This document shows, piece by piece, positions 52,153-61,966 of a DNA stretch of 64,000 bases. Position numbers and translations under genes: made by a program. The notes beneath the pieces were generated by a model. It ran no database searches. It saw only the letters and a list, made by a program, of their open reading frames with translations, and was not told the DNA's origin. This stretch comes from an uncultured Pelagibacteraceae bacterium (GTDB lineage: Bacteria; Pseudomonadota; Alphaproteobacteria; Pelagibacterales; Pelagibacteraceae), in assembly GCA_902612605.1 (NCBI GenBank), contig CACMDY010000005.1, positions 31,372-95,371 on the forward strand. Reading direction: 5' to 3'. Position 1 is the stretch's first letter. Each line of letters starts with the position of its first letter.

Positions 52153-53459
52153 GCTTTGATCCAATTGTAAGCGGTTCGTTATCTTTTTTAGTTGTACTAA
52201 TTCTTATGGCATTAAATGTACCAATAGGTATTTCAATGTTGGTAGTTGGTTTTACAGGTTTTGCTTTAATAACAGGTTTTGAACAAGCTCTTTTTGTTTT
52301 AGGAACTGCTCCGTTTGAAGCTGTCTCTAAATATACTTTATCTGTATTACCTCTTTTCGTTTTAATGGGAAATCTTGCAAATAGAGCAAACTTATCTCGA
52401 AATTTATATGATGCAGCTTATGCAGTAGTTGGTCACTATAAAGGTGGATTAGCAATGTCTACTGTTGGTGCATGTGCTGGATTTGGAATGATTTGTGGAT
52501 CTTCAATTGCAACAGCAGCTACGATGTCACAAATGGCAGGACCAGAGATGAAAAGACACGGATATAGCGATGCATTAATAAGTGGTTCCGTTGCATCAGG
52601 TGGAACATTAGGAATTATAATTCCACCAAGTGTAATATTGATAATTTATGCCTATTTAACTGAGCAATCTATACAACAATTATTTTTTGCAGCTCTGATA
52701 CCAGGATTGATTGCAGTAGTTTTATATATGATTGCTATCAGAGTTTATTTAGTAATTTACCCTGATCAAGGGGGTCATGGAGAAAAAATGACTGCAAGAG
52801 ATAGAATATCTGCTCTAACAAAAGTTTTTCCAATATTTTTAATCTTTGCGATAATTATGGGTGGTCTTTATCTTGGTTTCTTTACAGCAACTGAAAGTGC
52901 AGCAGTTGGGGTTATTTTGGTGATTATATTTATTTTTTTTAGGGGTGAACTAACGATTGAACTACTTAGAAATTCTATATGGGATACTGTTAAAACTGTT
53001 GGTGCTCTTTATTTAATTGTTATTGGTGCAAGTGTTTTTAATTTTTTAATAACAGTTACTCAATTACCGTTCACAGTAGTAGATTTTATTAATGACCTTC
53101 AACTAACTCCATTAGGGATTATTTTAGTTATATGCGCTATTTATTTAGTTCTTGGAACTGTAATGGACTCTCTTGCAATGTTATTTTTAACTATTCCTGT
53201 TTTTTATCCTGTAATTGCTGATGCTGGAATTGATCCAGTATGGTTTGGAATATTTGCTGTAATTGTTGTTGAATTTGGTTTGATTTCACCTCCTGTTGGT
53301 ATGAATTTGTTTGTAATTAAAGGAGTGATGAACAAAACGCCTCTTCAAACAATTTGGTTTGGTACTTTACCGTTCTTAATTACTGATGTTATTAGACTTG
53401 CGTTATTAATAGCTTTTCCAGCTTTATGCTTGTACTTGCCGAGTTTAATGTATCCTTAG
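52149..53459 (+). CDS. TRAP transporter large permease (DctM type), third system
   Basis: 436 aa, about 12 TM helices: SVLPLFVLMGNLANRANLSRNLYDAA, GMICGSSIATAATMSQMAGPEMKRHGY, GGTLGIIIPPSVILIIYA and VEFGLISPPVGMNLFVIKGV. Together with dctQ it is the third TRAP system of the window, here split across strands from its binding protein. It abuts the sulfatase gene end-to-end (convergent). Confidence 0.94.
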   Translation: MSFDPIVSGSLSFLVVLILMALNVPIGISMLVVGFTGFALITGFEQALFVLGTAPFEAVSKYTLSVLPLFVLMGNLANRANLSRNLYDAAYAVVGHYKGGLAMSTVGACAGFGMICGSSIATAATMSQMAGPEMKRHGYSDALISGSVASGGTLGIIIPPSVILIIYAYLTEQSIQQLFFAALIPGLIAVVLYMIAIRVYLVIYPDQGGHGEKMTARDRISALTKVFPIFLIFAIIMGGLYLGFFTATESAAVGVILVIIFIFFRGELTIELLRNSIWDTVKTVGALYLIVIGASVFNFLITVTQLPFTVVDFINDLQLTPLGIILVICAIYLVLGTVMDSLAMLFLTIPVFYPVIADAGIDPVWFGIFAVIVVEFGLISPPVGMNLFVIKGVMNKTPLQTIWFGTLPFLITDVIRLALLIAFPALCLYLPSLMYP

Positions 53460-53460
53460 A

Positions 53461-55038
53461 TTACCAAACACCAATCATTATACCACCATCTTCAGAATAA
53501 TCTCTCTCTTTCAAAACAAATTCATCGTCAGCAGCAGTTCTATTTTTTCGATCTGTTAATCTTTCTAGTAAAATATCTTTCATTTGATTTAGTATGTTTT
53601 GATGATCTTTAGATTGGCCAAGATCATTAAATTCATCTTTATCTTTTTCCAAATCAAATAATTGTGGTGGAAAACCTTTATAATAAATATATTTCCATTT
53701 ATCGTTTCTAATCATATAGGCTCTTGCATCTGAAGCACCTATATTTAAAATTTTTCTTGCTTCATTAAATGAATAATCTATCTCGCTAAATACACTCTCT
53801 CTCCATTTGCTAATTTTTTCATCTCTTAGAATTGGAATTAAAGAAGAACCTTCAAGTCTATGTTTGCTAGCTTTACTTTCTACAGCATCTAAAAATGTTG
53901 GAAGTAAATCAATTGCCTCTATAAATCTTTTCTCTTTTTTTCCTCTTGTTTTATTTGCTTCTTCACTTGGATCATAAATAATCATGGGTACTTTTACTAT
54001 TTGCTCATGAAATAATTCTTTTTCACCAAGCCAATGATCACCATGATAATCACCATGATCTGATGTAAAAACAATCATAGTATCTTGCATATTTCCATTT
54101 TCTTCCAAAAACTTAAAAAGTCTTCCTAGATTGTCATCAATTTGTTTGATTAAACCCATATAACCAGCAAGAACTGTCTCTCTTACGTTTTCTTGTGAAA
54201 ATGTTTTTGAAATACTATTTTCCATAAAAGCTTTATAAACAGGATGATTAATATTTTTTTCTGAGTCTGATCTTTGAACAGGATAAAATTGATTTTGCGA
54301 ATACATATTATGATATGGAGCGGGTGCAATATAAGGCCAATGTGGTTTTATATATGATAGATGTAAAAACCATTGTTCTTTAGTTTCTTTTATAAAATCG
54401 ATTGCTCTATTAGTCATAAATGCAGTTTCTGAATGTTTTTCTGGTAACCTAGACGGTTTATTTGAATTTCTTAATCTCCAACCACTTAAAATTTCTCCGT
54501 TTTCTCCATCAACTGAATTAGCCCAGCTGTCCCATGGATTATCTCCATCATATCCTAATTTATTTAACCATTCGTTATAGGATAATTTTTTTTCAGATTT
54601 TTTTATAATGTTGTTTGGATGAAGACCATCATCTCTCTCATATGGATCAAACCCTGGTTCCATTACTACAGAACCAATTTCTGTTGTTTTTGAAATTCCC
54701 AATCTATTCATGCTATTAATATCAGGTCTCATATGTGTCTTGCCGACAACACAAGTTTTTATTCCTGACTGCCTCAAGTAATCACCGATAGTTAATTCAC
54801 CAATTGGAAGTGGTACTTGGTTCCATGTGGAGCCATGACTAAATACTGTTCTTCCTGTGTAGTAAGATGCTCTTGATGGGCCACATACAGGTGCTTGAAC
54901 ATAAGCAGACTCAAACATTACACCTTTTTTTGCTAAACTATCTAAGTGAGGAGTTTTTAAATGTGGATGACCATAACATGAAAGGTAATCCCACCTAAGT
55001 TGATCAGCCATTATAAAAAGAATATTCTTAACTTTCAT
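53461..55038 (-). CDS. Sulfatase / alkaline-phosphatase superfamily hydrolase
   Basis: 525 aa. NILFIMADQLRWDYLSCYGHPHLKTPHLDSLAKKG gives the metal Asp pair; APVCGPSRASYYTGR is the C-x-P-S-R formylglycine motif, and TSDHGDYHGDHWLGEKELFHE the second metal site. No signal peptide, so cytoplasmic. Length and sequence also resemble phosphonate monoester hydrolases. Needs a formylglycine-generating enzyme, which is not in this window. It lies 46 bp after xsc on the same strand, suggesting sulfur-compound use. Confidence 0.9.
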   Translation of the reverse strand: MKVKNILFIMADQLRWDYLSCYGHPHLKTPHLDSLAKKGVMFESAYVQAPVCGPSRASYYTGRTVFSHGSTWNQVPLPIGELTIGDYLRQSGIKTCVVGKTHMRPDINSMNRLGISKTTEIGSVVMEPGFDPYERDDGLHPNNIIKKSEKKLSYNEWLNKLGYDGDNPWDSWANSVDGENGEILSGWRLRNSNKPSRLPEKHSETAFMTNRAIDFIKETKEQWFLHLSYIKPHWPYIAPAPYHNMYSQNQFYPVQRSDSEKNINHPVYKAFMENSISKTFSQENVRETVLAGYMGLIKQIDDNLGRLFKFLEENGNMQDTMIVFTSDHGDYHGDHWLGEKELFHEQIVKVPMIIYDPSEEANKTRGKKEKRFIEAIDLLPTFLDAVESKASKHRLEGSSLIPILRDEKISKWRESVFSEIDYSFNEARKILNIGASDARAYMIRNDKWKYIYYKGFPPQLFDLEKDKDEFNDLGQSKDHQNILNQMKDILLERLTDRKNRTAADDEFVLKERDYSEDGGIMIGVW

Positions 55039-55084
55039 TTATTTCCTGACAGTTAATTATTTTTATAATGAAATTTTACTAATC

Positions 55085-56869
55085 TCAACTAACAAGAGAC
55101 TTTTGAGGTTTCATATCACTCTTGCTTATACCAGCTACTTTAACTGGTTTTTTCATAGCATCTCTTCTGAATGGCTCACCTAATTCTTGATTTAGAATTA
55201 TTTCGATAAATGTAGTAATACCCTTTTTCTGATCTTCACATGATTGTTTAATAGCTTTAGTGGTTTCTTCCATTGTATTTGCGATAACACCTTTTAATCC
55301 ACATGCATTAGCAACTTTTGCATAACTTAATTCTGGATCTAACTCTGTTCCAACAAAGTTATCATCGAACCACAAAATTGAATTTCTTTTTTCAGCACCC
55401 CATTGATAATTTCTAAAAATTACCATTGTTATTGCAGGCCACTCTTCTCTTGCACAAGAACTCATTTCATTCATACTTATTCCAAATGCTCCATCACCAG
55501 CAAAACCTATAACTGGAGTATCTGGACATCCAATTTTTGCTCCAAGAATAGATGGAAATCCATAACCACATGGTCCAAATAAACCTGGTGCCAAATATTT
55601 TCTTGGCTTTTCAAATGTTGGGTATGCATTACCAATTGCACAATTATTTCCAATATCGCTTGAAATTATAACATCTTCTGGCATTCCAGCTTGAATAGCT
55701 CTCCATGCTTGTCTTGGTGACATTCTATCTTTATCTCTTTCTCTTGCTTCTTTGTTCCAAACAGTTCCTGGATCATCATCCTCATGATCTAAACTCGTGA
55801 GAGTTTGTAACCATGCAGATTTTGTTTGATGAATTAGATTTTTTCTATCTTCTCTACCATTATCTCCAGCATTTGATGAAAGTTTTTCTAATATCTGTTG
55901 AGCTACCATTTTAGCATCACCACAAATACCAACTGTAACTTTCTTTGTTAAACCAATACGATCGGGGTTCATATCTACTTGAATAATTGTTGCATCTTTT
56001 GGCCAGTAATCAATTCCATATCCTGGTAATGTTGAAAATGGATTTAATCTTGTTCCTAAAGCTAAAACAACGTCAGCTTTTGAAATTAATTCCATTGCAG
56101 CTTTAGATCCGTTGTAACCTAATGGACCAACAGCTAGTGGATGGCTTCCCGGAAAGCTATCATTATGTTGATAACCATTACATACAGGTGCATCAAGCTT
56201 TTCTGCTAATTTTTTACAATCATCAATCGCATCACCTATAACAACTCCTGCGCCAGATAAAATTACTGGGAATTTTGCTTCTGATAATAATTTTGCAGCT
56301 CTATCAACAGCATCTTTCCCGCCACCTTGTCTTTCAAATCTTACAATTGGAGGTAACTCTATATCTATAACTTGTGTCCAAAAATCTCTTGGTACATTTA
56401 TTTGTGCAGGCGCTGAACCTCTAAATGCTTTTTCTATTACTCTGTTTAAAACTTCTGCCATTCTTGATGGGTCTCTAACTTCTTCTTGATAACACACCAT
56501 GTCTTTAAATAAATTCATTTGCTCTACTTCTTGAAAACCACCTTGGCCCATAGTTTTGTTTGCAGCTTGTGGTGTAACTAAAAGTAGTGGAGTATGATTC
56601 CAGTAAGCAGTTTTTATTGGTGTAACAAGTCCTGTAATACCTGGACCATTTTGAGCAATCACCATTGACATTTTTCCAGTTGCTCTCGTGTAACCATCAG
56701 CAATCAATCCACCATTTGTTTCATGAGCAACGTCCCAAAAAGTTATTCCAGCTTCTGGGAAAAGATCAGAAATAGGCATGAATGCAGAACCGATAATACC
56801 AAACGAATGTTCGATACCATGCATTTGTAAAACTTTTACAAAAGCTTCTTCGGTTGTCATTTTGGCCAT
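55085..56869 (-). CDS. xsc: Sulfoacetaldehyde acetyltransferase
   Basis: 594 aa, thiamin-diphosphate enzyme of the acetolactate synthase fold. AHETNGGLIADGYTRATGKM carries the catalytic Glu, ITGLVTPIKTAYWNHTPLLLVTPQAANKTMGQGGFQEVEQ is characteristic of Xsc, and FAGDGAFGISMNEMSSCAREEWPAITMVIFRNYQWGAEKRN is the ThDP/Mg motif. Reaction: sulfoacetaldehyde plus phosphate gives acetyl phosphate and sulfite. It is divergent from suyAB; no pta is nearby. Full length for the family. Confidence 0.95.
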   Translation of the reverse strand: MAKMTTEEAFVKVLQMHGIEHSFGIIGSAFMPISDLFPEAGITFWDVAHETNGGLIADGYTRATGKMSMVIAQNGPGITGLVTPIKTAYWNHTPLLLVTPQAANKTMGQGGFQEVEQMNLFKDMVCYQEEVRDPSRMAEVLNRVIEKAFRGSAPAQINVPRDFWTQVIDIELPPIVRFERQGGGKDAVDRAAKLLSEAKFPVILSGAGVVIGDAIDDCKKLAEKLDAPVCNGYQHNDSFPGSHPLAVGPLGYNGSKAAMELISKADVVLALGTRLNPFSTLPGYGIDYWPKDATIIQVDMNPDRIGLTKKVTVGICGDAKMVAQQILEKLSSNAGDNGREDRKNLIHQTKSAWLQTLTSLDHEDDDPGTVWNKEARERDKDRMSPRQAWRAIQAGMPEDVIISSDIGNNCAIGNAYPTFEKPRKYLAPGLFGPCGYGFPSILGAKIGCPDTPVIGFAGDGAFGISMNEMSSCAREEWPAITMVIFRNYQWGAEKRNSILWFDDNFVGTELDPELSYAKVANACGLKGVIANTMEETTKAIKQSCEDQKKGITTFIEIILNQELGEPFRRDAMKKPVKVAGISKSDMKPQKSLVS

Positions 56870-56910
56870 ATCAAATCCTTCTTAATTCTATTTTTTAATT
56901 GTCAAAGTGC

Positions 56911-56930
56911 CCAATTCATATATAAATTGG
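56911..56930. promoter_or_regulatory. Palindromic operator candidate between xsc and suyAB
   Basis: ccaattcatatataaattgg is identical to its reverse complement at 18 of 20 positions. It sits near the middle of the 90-bp divergent gap, 41 bp from the xsc ATG and 29 bp from the suyA ATG. A single site could control both desulfonation branches together. No regulator gene is in the window. Confidence 0.55.
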
Positions 56931-56959
56931 ACTGAATTTCAAACAAAGAAATCGTCACA

Positions 56960-57247
56960 ATGGCTGGCACAGATATTATAATCCACGATGAAAAAGACAA
57001 TGTAGGTGTTGTAGTTATTGAAAAAATTACTCCTAAACAAGACTGTGATTGCTGGATTATGGAAAATGATAAATCAGTAAAAATTCAATCGATGGATGAA
57101 ATACCTTTGGGTCATAAAATTGCAATGACTGATCTTAACGAGGGAGATACAATATTAAAGTACGGGCATGATATTGGCAAAGTAGTAAAATCAATTAAAA
57201 AAGGTGAGCATGTACATGTTCACAACGTAAAAACTAAAAAGTGGTAA
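56960..57247 (+). CDS. suyA: (R)-sulfolactate sulfo-lyase small subunit (SuyA-like, SAF domain)
   Basis: 95 aa. [33 protein letters not shown] then [44 protein letters not shown] is the complete SAF domain seen in small subunits of the UxaA/altronate-dehydratase family (GHKIA and the G..H-V-H-N end). With the large subunit it would cleave (R)-3-sulfolactate to pyruvate and sulfite. The Suy assignment relies on xsc and TSUP neighbours; another hydroxyacid dehydratase is possible. Confidence 0.75.
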   Translation: MAGTDIIIHDEKDNVGVVVIEKITPKQDCDCWIMENDKSVKIQSMDEIPLGHKIAMTDLNEGDTILKYGHDIGKVVKSIKKGEHVHVHNVKTKKW

Positions 57248-57248
57248 A

Positions 57249-58415
57249 ATGGAAATTCCAAAAACGTTTTTAGGATATAAAAGAGAAGATGGAAGAACAG
57301 GTACAAGAAATCACGTAATAATTCTTCCTGTTGATGATATTTCAAATGCTTGCGCTGAAGCTGTAGCTAATAATATTAAAGGTACGATTGCACTTCCACA
57401 TTCTTATGGAAGATTACAATTTGGAGCAGACCTAGAACTTCATTTTAGAACAATGATTGGAACAGGAAAAAATCCAAATGTTGCAGCAGTGATAGTTATT
57501 GGTATTGAGCCTAAATGGACAAAAAGAATTGTTGATGCAATTGCAACGACTGGAAAACCAGTTGAAGGTTTTAGTATAGAAGGTGTGGGAGATATAGATA
57601 CTATCGCAAGAGTTTCAAAAAAAGCTCAAGAATTTTCAATTTGGGCATCTGAGAAACAAAGAGAAGAACGTCCTATAAGTGATTTATGGATTTCAGTTAA
57701 ATGTGGAGAATCTGATACAACTTCAGGATTGGCATCAAATCCTACAGTTGGAAATTTAATGGATAAATTAGAGCCCCTTGGTGTTCATTTATGTTTTGGT
57801 GAAACATCTGAGCTAACAGGTGCTGAAACTGTATGTGAAAAAAGAGGAAAAACTCCTGAAGCTCAAGAAAAGTTTAGAAAAACTTGGAGTTCGTATAATG
57901 ATTTCATCTTAAAAGAAGCAACAGACGATCTTTCCGAAAGTCAACCAACAGCTGGAAATATAGCAGGTGGACTTACTACAATCGAAGAAAAAGCATTTGG
58001 TAACTTTCAAAAAATTGGTGGATGCAAATTTATTGATGTACTAGAACCAGCAGAAGAACCAACTAAAGGTCCAGGCTTATACTTTATGGATACCTCATCA
58101 GCTGCTGCTGAATGTGTTACTCTACAAGCTGCAGGAGGATTTAATCTTCACCTATTTCCAACTGGACAAGGAAATATAATTGGAAACCCAATTGAACCAG
58201 TAGTAAAACTAACTGCTAATCCATTAACTGCTAGAACCATGAGTGAGCATATTGATGTTGATGTTTCTAAAATTTTATCAAGAGAAATGAATTTAGATGA
58301 AGCTGGCGATGAATTAATCAAAGCCACAATAAGAGTTGCAAATGGAAGATTAACTTGTGCTGAAGCACTAGGCCATAGAGAATTTGTTATGACTAAATTA
58401 TACAGAAGTGCTTAA
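57249..58415 (+). CDS. suyB: (R)-sulfolactate sulfo-lyase large subunit (SuyB-like, UxaA family)
   Basis: 388 aa. [37 protein letters not shown] is the UxaA N-terminus, [30 protein letters not shown] follows, and [23 protein letters not shown] and [28 protein letters not shown]-type stretch ([15 protein letters not shown]) complete the fold with Fe/metal-binding Cys. It starts 1 bp after suyA. It ends in a 4-bp overlap with the TSUP gene, convergent. Confidence in the UxaA family is high; in sulfolactate as substrate, moderate. Confidence 0.78.
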   Translation: MEIPKTFLGYKREDGRTGTRNHVIILPVDDISNACAEAVANNIKGTIALPHSYGRLQFGADLELHFRTMIGTGKNPNVAAVIVIGIEPKWTKRIVDAIATTGKPVEGFSIEGVGDIDTIARVSKKAQEFSIWASEKQREERPISDLWISVKCGESDTTSGLASNPTVGNLMDKLEPLGVHLCFGETSELTGAETVCEKRGKTPEAQEKFRKTWSSYNDFILKEATDDLSESQPTAGNIAGGLTTIEEKAFGNFQKIGGCKFIDVLEPAEEPTKGPGLYFMDTSSAAAECVTLQAAGGFNLHLFPTGQGNIIGNPIEPVVKLTANPLTARTMSEHIDVDVSKILSREMNLDEAGDELIKATIRVANGRLTCAEALGHREFVMTKLYRSA

Positions 58416-59497
58416 GCTTTAAGTTTAGCTTCTCTTGCTTTGTTCCACTTAGAAATATAATTTCTTAAAATTGCAGCTCCAATTCCAAGAACTACTGCTA
58501 ATACAACTGATGTAAGTCCATAAAATACTGGAAGGTCTTTAGAATAATCTAAAATAAACTGTGCAATGTTACCAAGGTTTTTAGTTCCATTTACTACTGT
58601 TTCAACTATTAGATCTTCTTTAATAAATGTGTCATAAGCAATTGCAATTCCGACTAATAATAAAAGTACTGCTAAGATTGTTTTAAATTCTGAGCTATCA
58701 ACTTTTTCACCAATTTTTTGACCAAACTGAACACCAATAATTGAACCAAGTATAAGTACGAAAACTAAAACAAGATCAATTGTTCCATAATTAAAAGCAT
58801 GAAGAACTGTTACAATTGCACTTACAAAAATTGTAACAAACAGAGATGTGCCAGGAATTAGTTTAGTTGGCATTCCAATAATATAAATCATTGCAGGAAC
58901 CAATATAAATGCACCACCAACTCCCATAATTGCAGCGATATATCCTACAATTAAACCAATAATAATTGGAGTAAATGCGCTTTCATAAACCTTTGATTTT
59001 TTAAAACGCATTCTAAAAGGTAGTCCATGTATCCAATAATGAGTATGTAATTTTTTTCTAACAACAATTTTTTTTCTAGCCTTATCAATTTCTGATACTC
59101 CTTGAATAAGCATTAAAGTTCCAAGTATAGCTAAGATATACATGTAGGCTAAAGAGATAACGATGTTTATTTTTCCAATATCCTGAAAATAAGAAAAAGT
59201 TAAGATCCCTAGTAAAGTTCCAATAGTTCCTCCGACTACAATCATCAATCCCATTTTATAATCTAGTGTTCCTTTTAAATAATGGGTGGTTGAACCTGAT
59301 ACTGATGTTCCTAAAATGTTACTTGCTTCATTTGGAACTGCATAAGCTGGTGGAATACCTAAAAAAATTAAAAATGGTGTCATTAAAAATCCCCCGCCTA
59401 CACCAAACAATCCTGAAAGAATACCAACTGCTAAACTTAAACCAAATATAAAGAGTATGTTAATTTCGACTTGAGCTATTGGAAGAAAATATTCCAT
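58412..59497 (-). CDS. TSUP (TauE/SafE) family sulfite exporter-like permease
   Basis: 361 aa, about nine TM helices with the two Gly-rich repeats [30 protein letters not shown] and [39 protein letters not shown] proteins beside xsc (TauE) and in sulfonate clusters export sulfite. The sulfite exit role is well supported by genes on both sides: suyAB and aprMBA. Last gene in the apr direction; a 48-aa membrane peptide lies just upstream. Confidence 0.9.
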   Translation of the reverse strand: MEYFLPIAQVEINILFIFGLSLAVGILSGLFGVGGGFLMTPFLIFLGIPPAYAVPNEASNILGTSVSGSTTHYLKGTLDYKMGLMIVVGGTIGTLLGILTFSYFQDIGKINIVISLAYMYILAILGTLMLIQGVSEIDKARKKIVVRKKLHTHYWIHGLPFRMRFKKSKVYESAFTPIIIGLIVGYIAAIMGVGGAFILVPAMIYIIGMPTKLIPGTSLFVTIFVSAIVTVLHAFNYGTIDLVLVFVLILGSIIGVQFGQKIGEKVDSSEFKTILAVLLLLVGIAIAYDTFIKEDLIVETVVNGTKNLGNIAQFILDYSKDLPVFYGLTSVVLAVVLGIGAAILRNYISKWNKAREAKLKA

Positions 59498-59548
59498 ATA
59501 ATCTAACTATTCCTCTCATAATCCAAAGTCAATGATTATAAGAATAAA

Positions 59549-59695
59549 TTAAATAAAATTTTGAAATGTTCCTAGAATTATAATTGCCCAAGTAAAAAAT
59601 ATAAAAAGATAAAGAAAAGATTTAATTATTTTTGAAAGCTGATTTGAAAATAATAAAGGGATTTTCTTAATATTTTGATTAAAAGCTTGAAACAT
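59549..59695 (-). CDS. 48-aa single-TM peptide (not in ORF track)
   Basis: MFQAFNQNIKKIPLLFSNQLSKIIKSFLYLFIFFTWAIIILGTFQNFI: an amphipathic basic N-terminal half, one TM helix (27-45). It lies between the unknown 116-aa gene and the TSUP gene in the same orientation, 51 bp from each. No SD is visible. It could be a small partner of the exporter or of AprM; this rests on position only. Confidence 0.48.
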   Translation of the reverse strand: MFQAFNQNIKKIPLLFSNQLSKIIKSFLYLFIFFTWAIIILGTFQNFI

Positions 59696-59746
59696 AACCG
59701 CGAGATAACACAAGTTTTATTAAATGCAAATAATATTTAATTAAAT

Positions 59747-60097
59747 TTAAAAAATAGTTGCCCCGAAGACTTTGACCTCATCTCCCTCTTCTCCAAGGAC
59801 AAGTCGACCTAAAAAGTCTCCTGGTATCTCTGTACTGTTTTGTTTATAGATAACAGTTACGTACAAGCCTCTTCTTAGACAGCCTATCGCCTTACACCCT
59901 TCTTTAAGGCTTGAGATCAGCTTATTGCTAGCCCACTGCTTACCAAGCTCTACTTCGTTGGCCCCGTAAAGCATTTGTGATGATAAATCCCTGGTAAAAC
60001 CACCATAATCTTTCATGTTGGAACATCTAACCATGTTATCCCAGATAGGATCAGCAATTTTAATGATTTCTTCGTCTGATTTGTCGACAATACTCAT
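59747..60097 (-). CDS. 116-aa protein of unknown function beside aprA
   Basis: MSIVDKSDEEIIKIADPIWDNMVRCSNMKDYGGFTRDLSSQMLYGANEVELGKQW and then KEGCKAIGCLRRGLYVTVIYKQNSTEIPGDFLGRLVLGEEGDEVKVFGATIF. Soluble, mixed alpha/beta with strands at the end; I see a faint likeness to SnoaL/NTF2-like folds but cannot assign a family. It lies 9 bp after aprA. Base composition is clearly richer in G+C than neighbours (about 45% over 59761-60000 by hand count). Confidence 0.72.
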   Translation of the reverse strand: MSIVDKSDEEIIKIADPIWDNMVRCSNMKDYGGFTRDLSSQMLYGANEVELGKQWASNKLISSLKEGCKAIGCLRRGLYVTVIYKQNSTEIPGDFLGRLVLGEEGDEVKVFGATIF

Positions 60098-60106
60098 TTA
60101 AAATGG

Positions 60107-61966
60107 TTAGGAAGCTTGCTTCTTCTCTTTATCATCAACTATATGATAAACAGGCTTTTTCTCCATTTCAAATTTTCCAGTTTCAGGATCTCTTCTAGAA
60201 ACAGTTAAGCAATGCCAGTTTTCATCATCAAGCTTCATATGATCGCCTCTGTAATAGTACCCTGGCCAACGCGTTTCTTCTCTAAATAACGTATGATGAG
60301 CAACACATTCTGATGTTACAGCTCTATGCTTAAGTTCCCATGCTCTCATCAATTGATGATAATCTTCCGCTCCGACATGATCTAAGTCTTCTTGAAGTAA
60401 TTGTAGCTGTTCTAAGCCTTTTTTAAGTAGATTATCGTTTGTCATGTAATTATTTGTTAACCCACCACAATATTCATCCATAATTTTCTGTAGTCTTTGT
60501 AACCCTTGTATAGGTAAAATATAGCTTGGAGAAACAGTTCCTCCAGTAATTTCATTTCTTCCCACCGTATAGTTCTCAATTGGCTTAAATATTTCTTCTT
60601 TGAGCTTCTCTAATTGTGCATCAGAAACTTCGATATCATCAGCTTTTTTATCTTGAATATATTTAACAGCAGCTTTAGACGCTAACCTTCCTTCTGTGAA
60701 TGAACCAGATGAAAATTTATGAGCACTTCCACCAACTGCATCTCCTGCTCCAAATAATCCATCAATAGTCATCATTCTGTTGTATCCCCAGAAATATTCA
60801 TCAGGTGCTATATCTTCTGGTCCACTAACCCATGCTCCTGAACATGTAGCATGAGATCCCATTACATATGGTTCTGAAGTTGTTAATTCAGGGTTTGTGT
60901 ATTTTGGATCAATATTTTGAGATGCCCATACAACCGCTTGTCCAACTGTCATTCCCAAGAAGTTTTCCCATCCAACTGTTTCTAAATGCGGGTCTTGAAA
61001 TGCTTCTTTTGTAACCATGTGTATTGGTCCACCACCCGCAGCTGTCTCTTGAATAAATGCATGATTTCTTAAACAAGTTGGTGTTGGATGATGGTCTATA
61101 TATTCACCAACTAATTCTTTAGTAGCTTCATACCATTTCTTCTCATAATTTTCGCCATTAGCGTTTTGAGTATATGTTTTTAAATGAAGGAAATATGCTC
61201 CAACTGGACCATAACCATCTTTAAATCTACAAAGTACAATTCTATTTTCCATTTGAGTCATTTTTGCACCTGCTTGAATAGGTAGTGCATAAGCAGATCC
61301 ATTACTCCAGGGTGCATACCATGTTCTACCCATACCTTCACCAACAGCTCTTGGTTTAAATATGTGCGATGCTCCTCCAGCAGAAACAACTACTGTTCTA
61401 GATTTAAATACATGAAAATTCCCAGTTCTAACATTAAAGCCAACTGCACCAGCTATTCGATTTGGATTTTTTTCATCTTTTAAAAGATGGGTAATCATTA
61501 TTCTGTTATAAATTTTATCAGCAGATTTTTTTGCAGCTTCAGCTACAATTGGTTTGTAACTTTCACCGTGTATCATAATTTGCCACTTACCTTCTCTTTG
61601 ATATCTTCCAGTCTCTTTGTTTTTCATCATTGGAAGACCCCATTCATCAAACATGTGAACAGTTGAGTCTACATGACGTGCCATGTCATAACCTAAATCT
61701 TCCCTAACAAGACCCATCAAATCATTTCTAGCGTACCGTACATGGTCCTCTGGCATATTCTCGCCCCACTGCATTCCCATATAACAGTTAATAGCATAAA
61801 GACCTTGTGCGACGGCACCGCTTCTATCTATATTTGCTTTTTCAACACATATTATTTTTAAATCTCTTCCCCAGTGTCTTGCCTCAAAGGTAGCCCCTGT
61901 TCCAGCCATACCTCCACCGACAACTAGTACGTCACATTCTTCGATGATAGTTTTGTGCTTAGCCAT
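60107..61966 (-). CDS. aprA: Adenylylsulfate (APS) reductase alpha subunit
   Basis: 619 aa flavoprotein. FAD fold CDVLVVGGGMAGTGATFEARHWG, RSGAVAQGLYAINCYMG, ENRIVLCRFKDGYGPVGAYFLHLKTYTQNANGE and ETRWPGYYYRGDH near the C-terminus are AprA hallmarks, the last with the substrate Arg/His. In aerobic SAR11-type cells it is thought to run oxidatively: sulfite plus AMP to APS, with electrons to AprB and AprM. Overlaps the aprB stop by one base. Length is normal. Confidence 0.96.
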   Translation of the reverse strand: MAKHKTIIEECDVLVVGGGMAGTGATFEARHWGRDLKIICVEKANIDRSGAVAQGLYAINCYMGMQWGENMPEDHVRYARNDLMGLVREDLGYDMARHVDSTVHMFDEWGLPMMKNKETGRYQREGKWQIMIHGESYKPIVAEAAKKSADKIYNRIMITHLLKDEKNPNRIAGAVGFNVRTGNFHVFKSRTVVVSAGGASHIFKPRAVGEGMGRTWYAPWSNGSAYALPIQAGAKMTQMENRIVLCRFKDGYGPVGAYFLHLKTYTQNANGENYEKKWYEATKELVGEYIDHHPTPTCLRNHAFIQETAAGGGPIHMVTKEAFQDPHLETVGWENFLGMTVGQAVVWASQNIDPKYTNPELTTSEPYVMGSHATCSGAWVSGPEDIAPDEYFWGYNRMMTIDGLFGAGDAVGGSAHKFSSGSFTEGRLASKAAVKYIQDKKADDIEVSDAQLEKLKEEIFKPIENYTVGRNEITGGTVSPSYILPIQGLQRLQKIMDEYCGGLTNNYMTNDNLLKKGLEQLQLLQEDLDHVGAEDYHQLMRAWELKHRAVTSECVAHHTLFREETRWPGYYYRGDHMKLDDENWHCLTVSRRDPETGKFEMEKKPVYHIVDDKEKKQAS

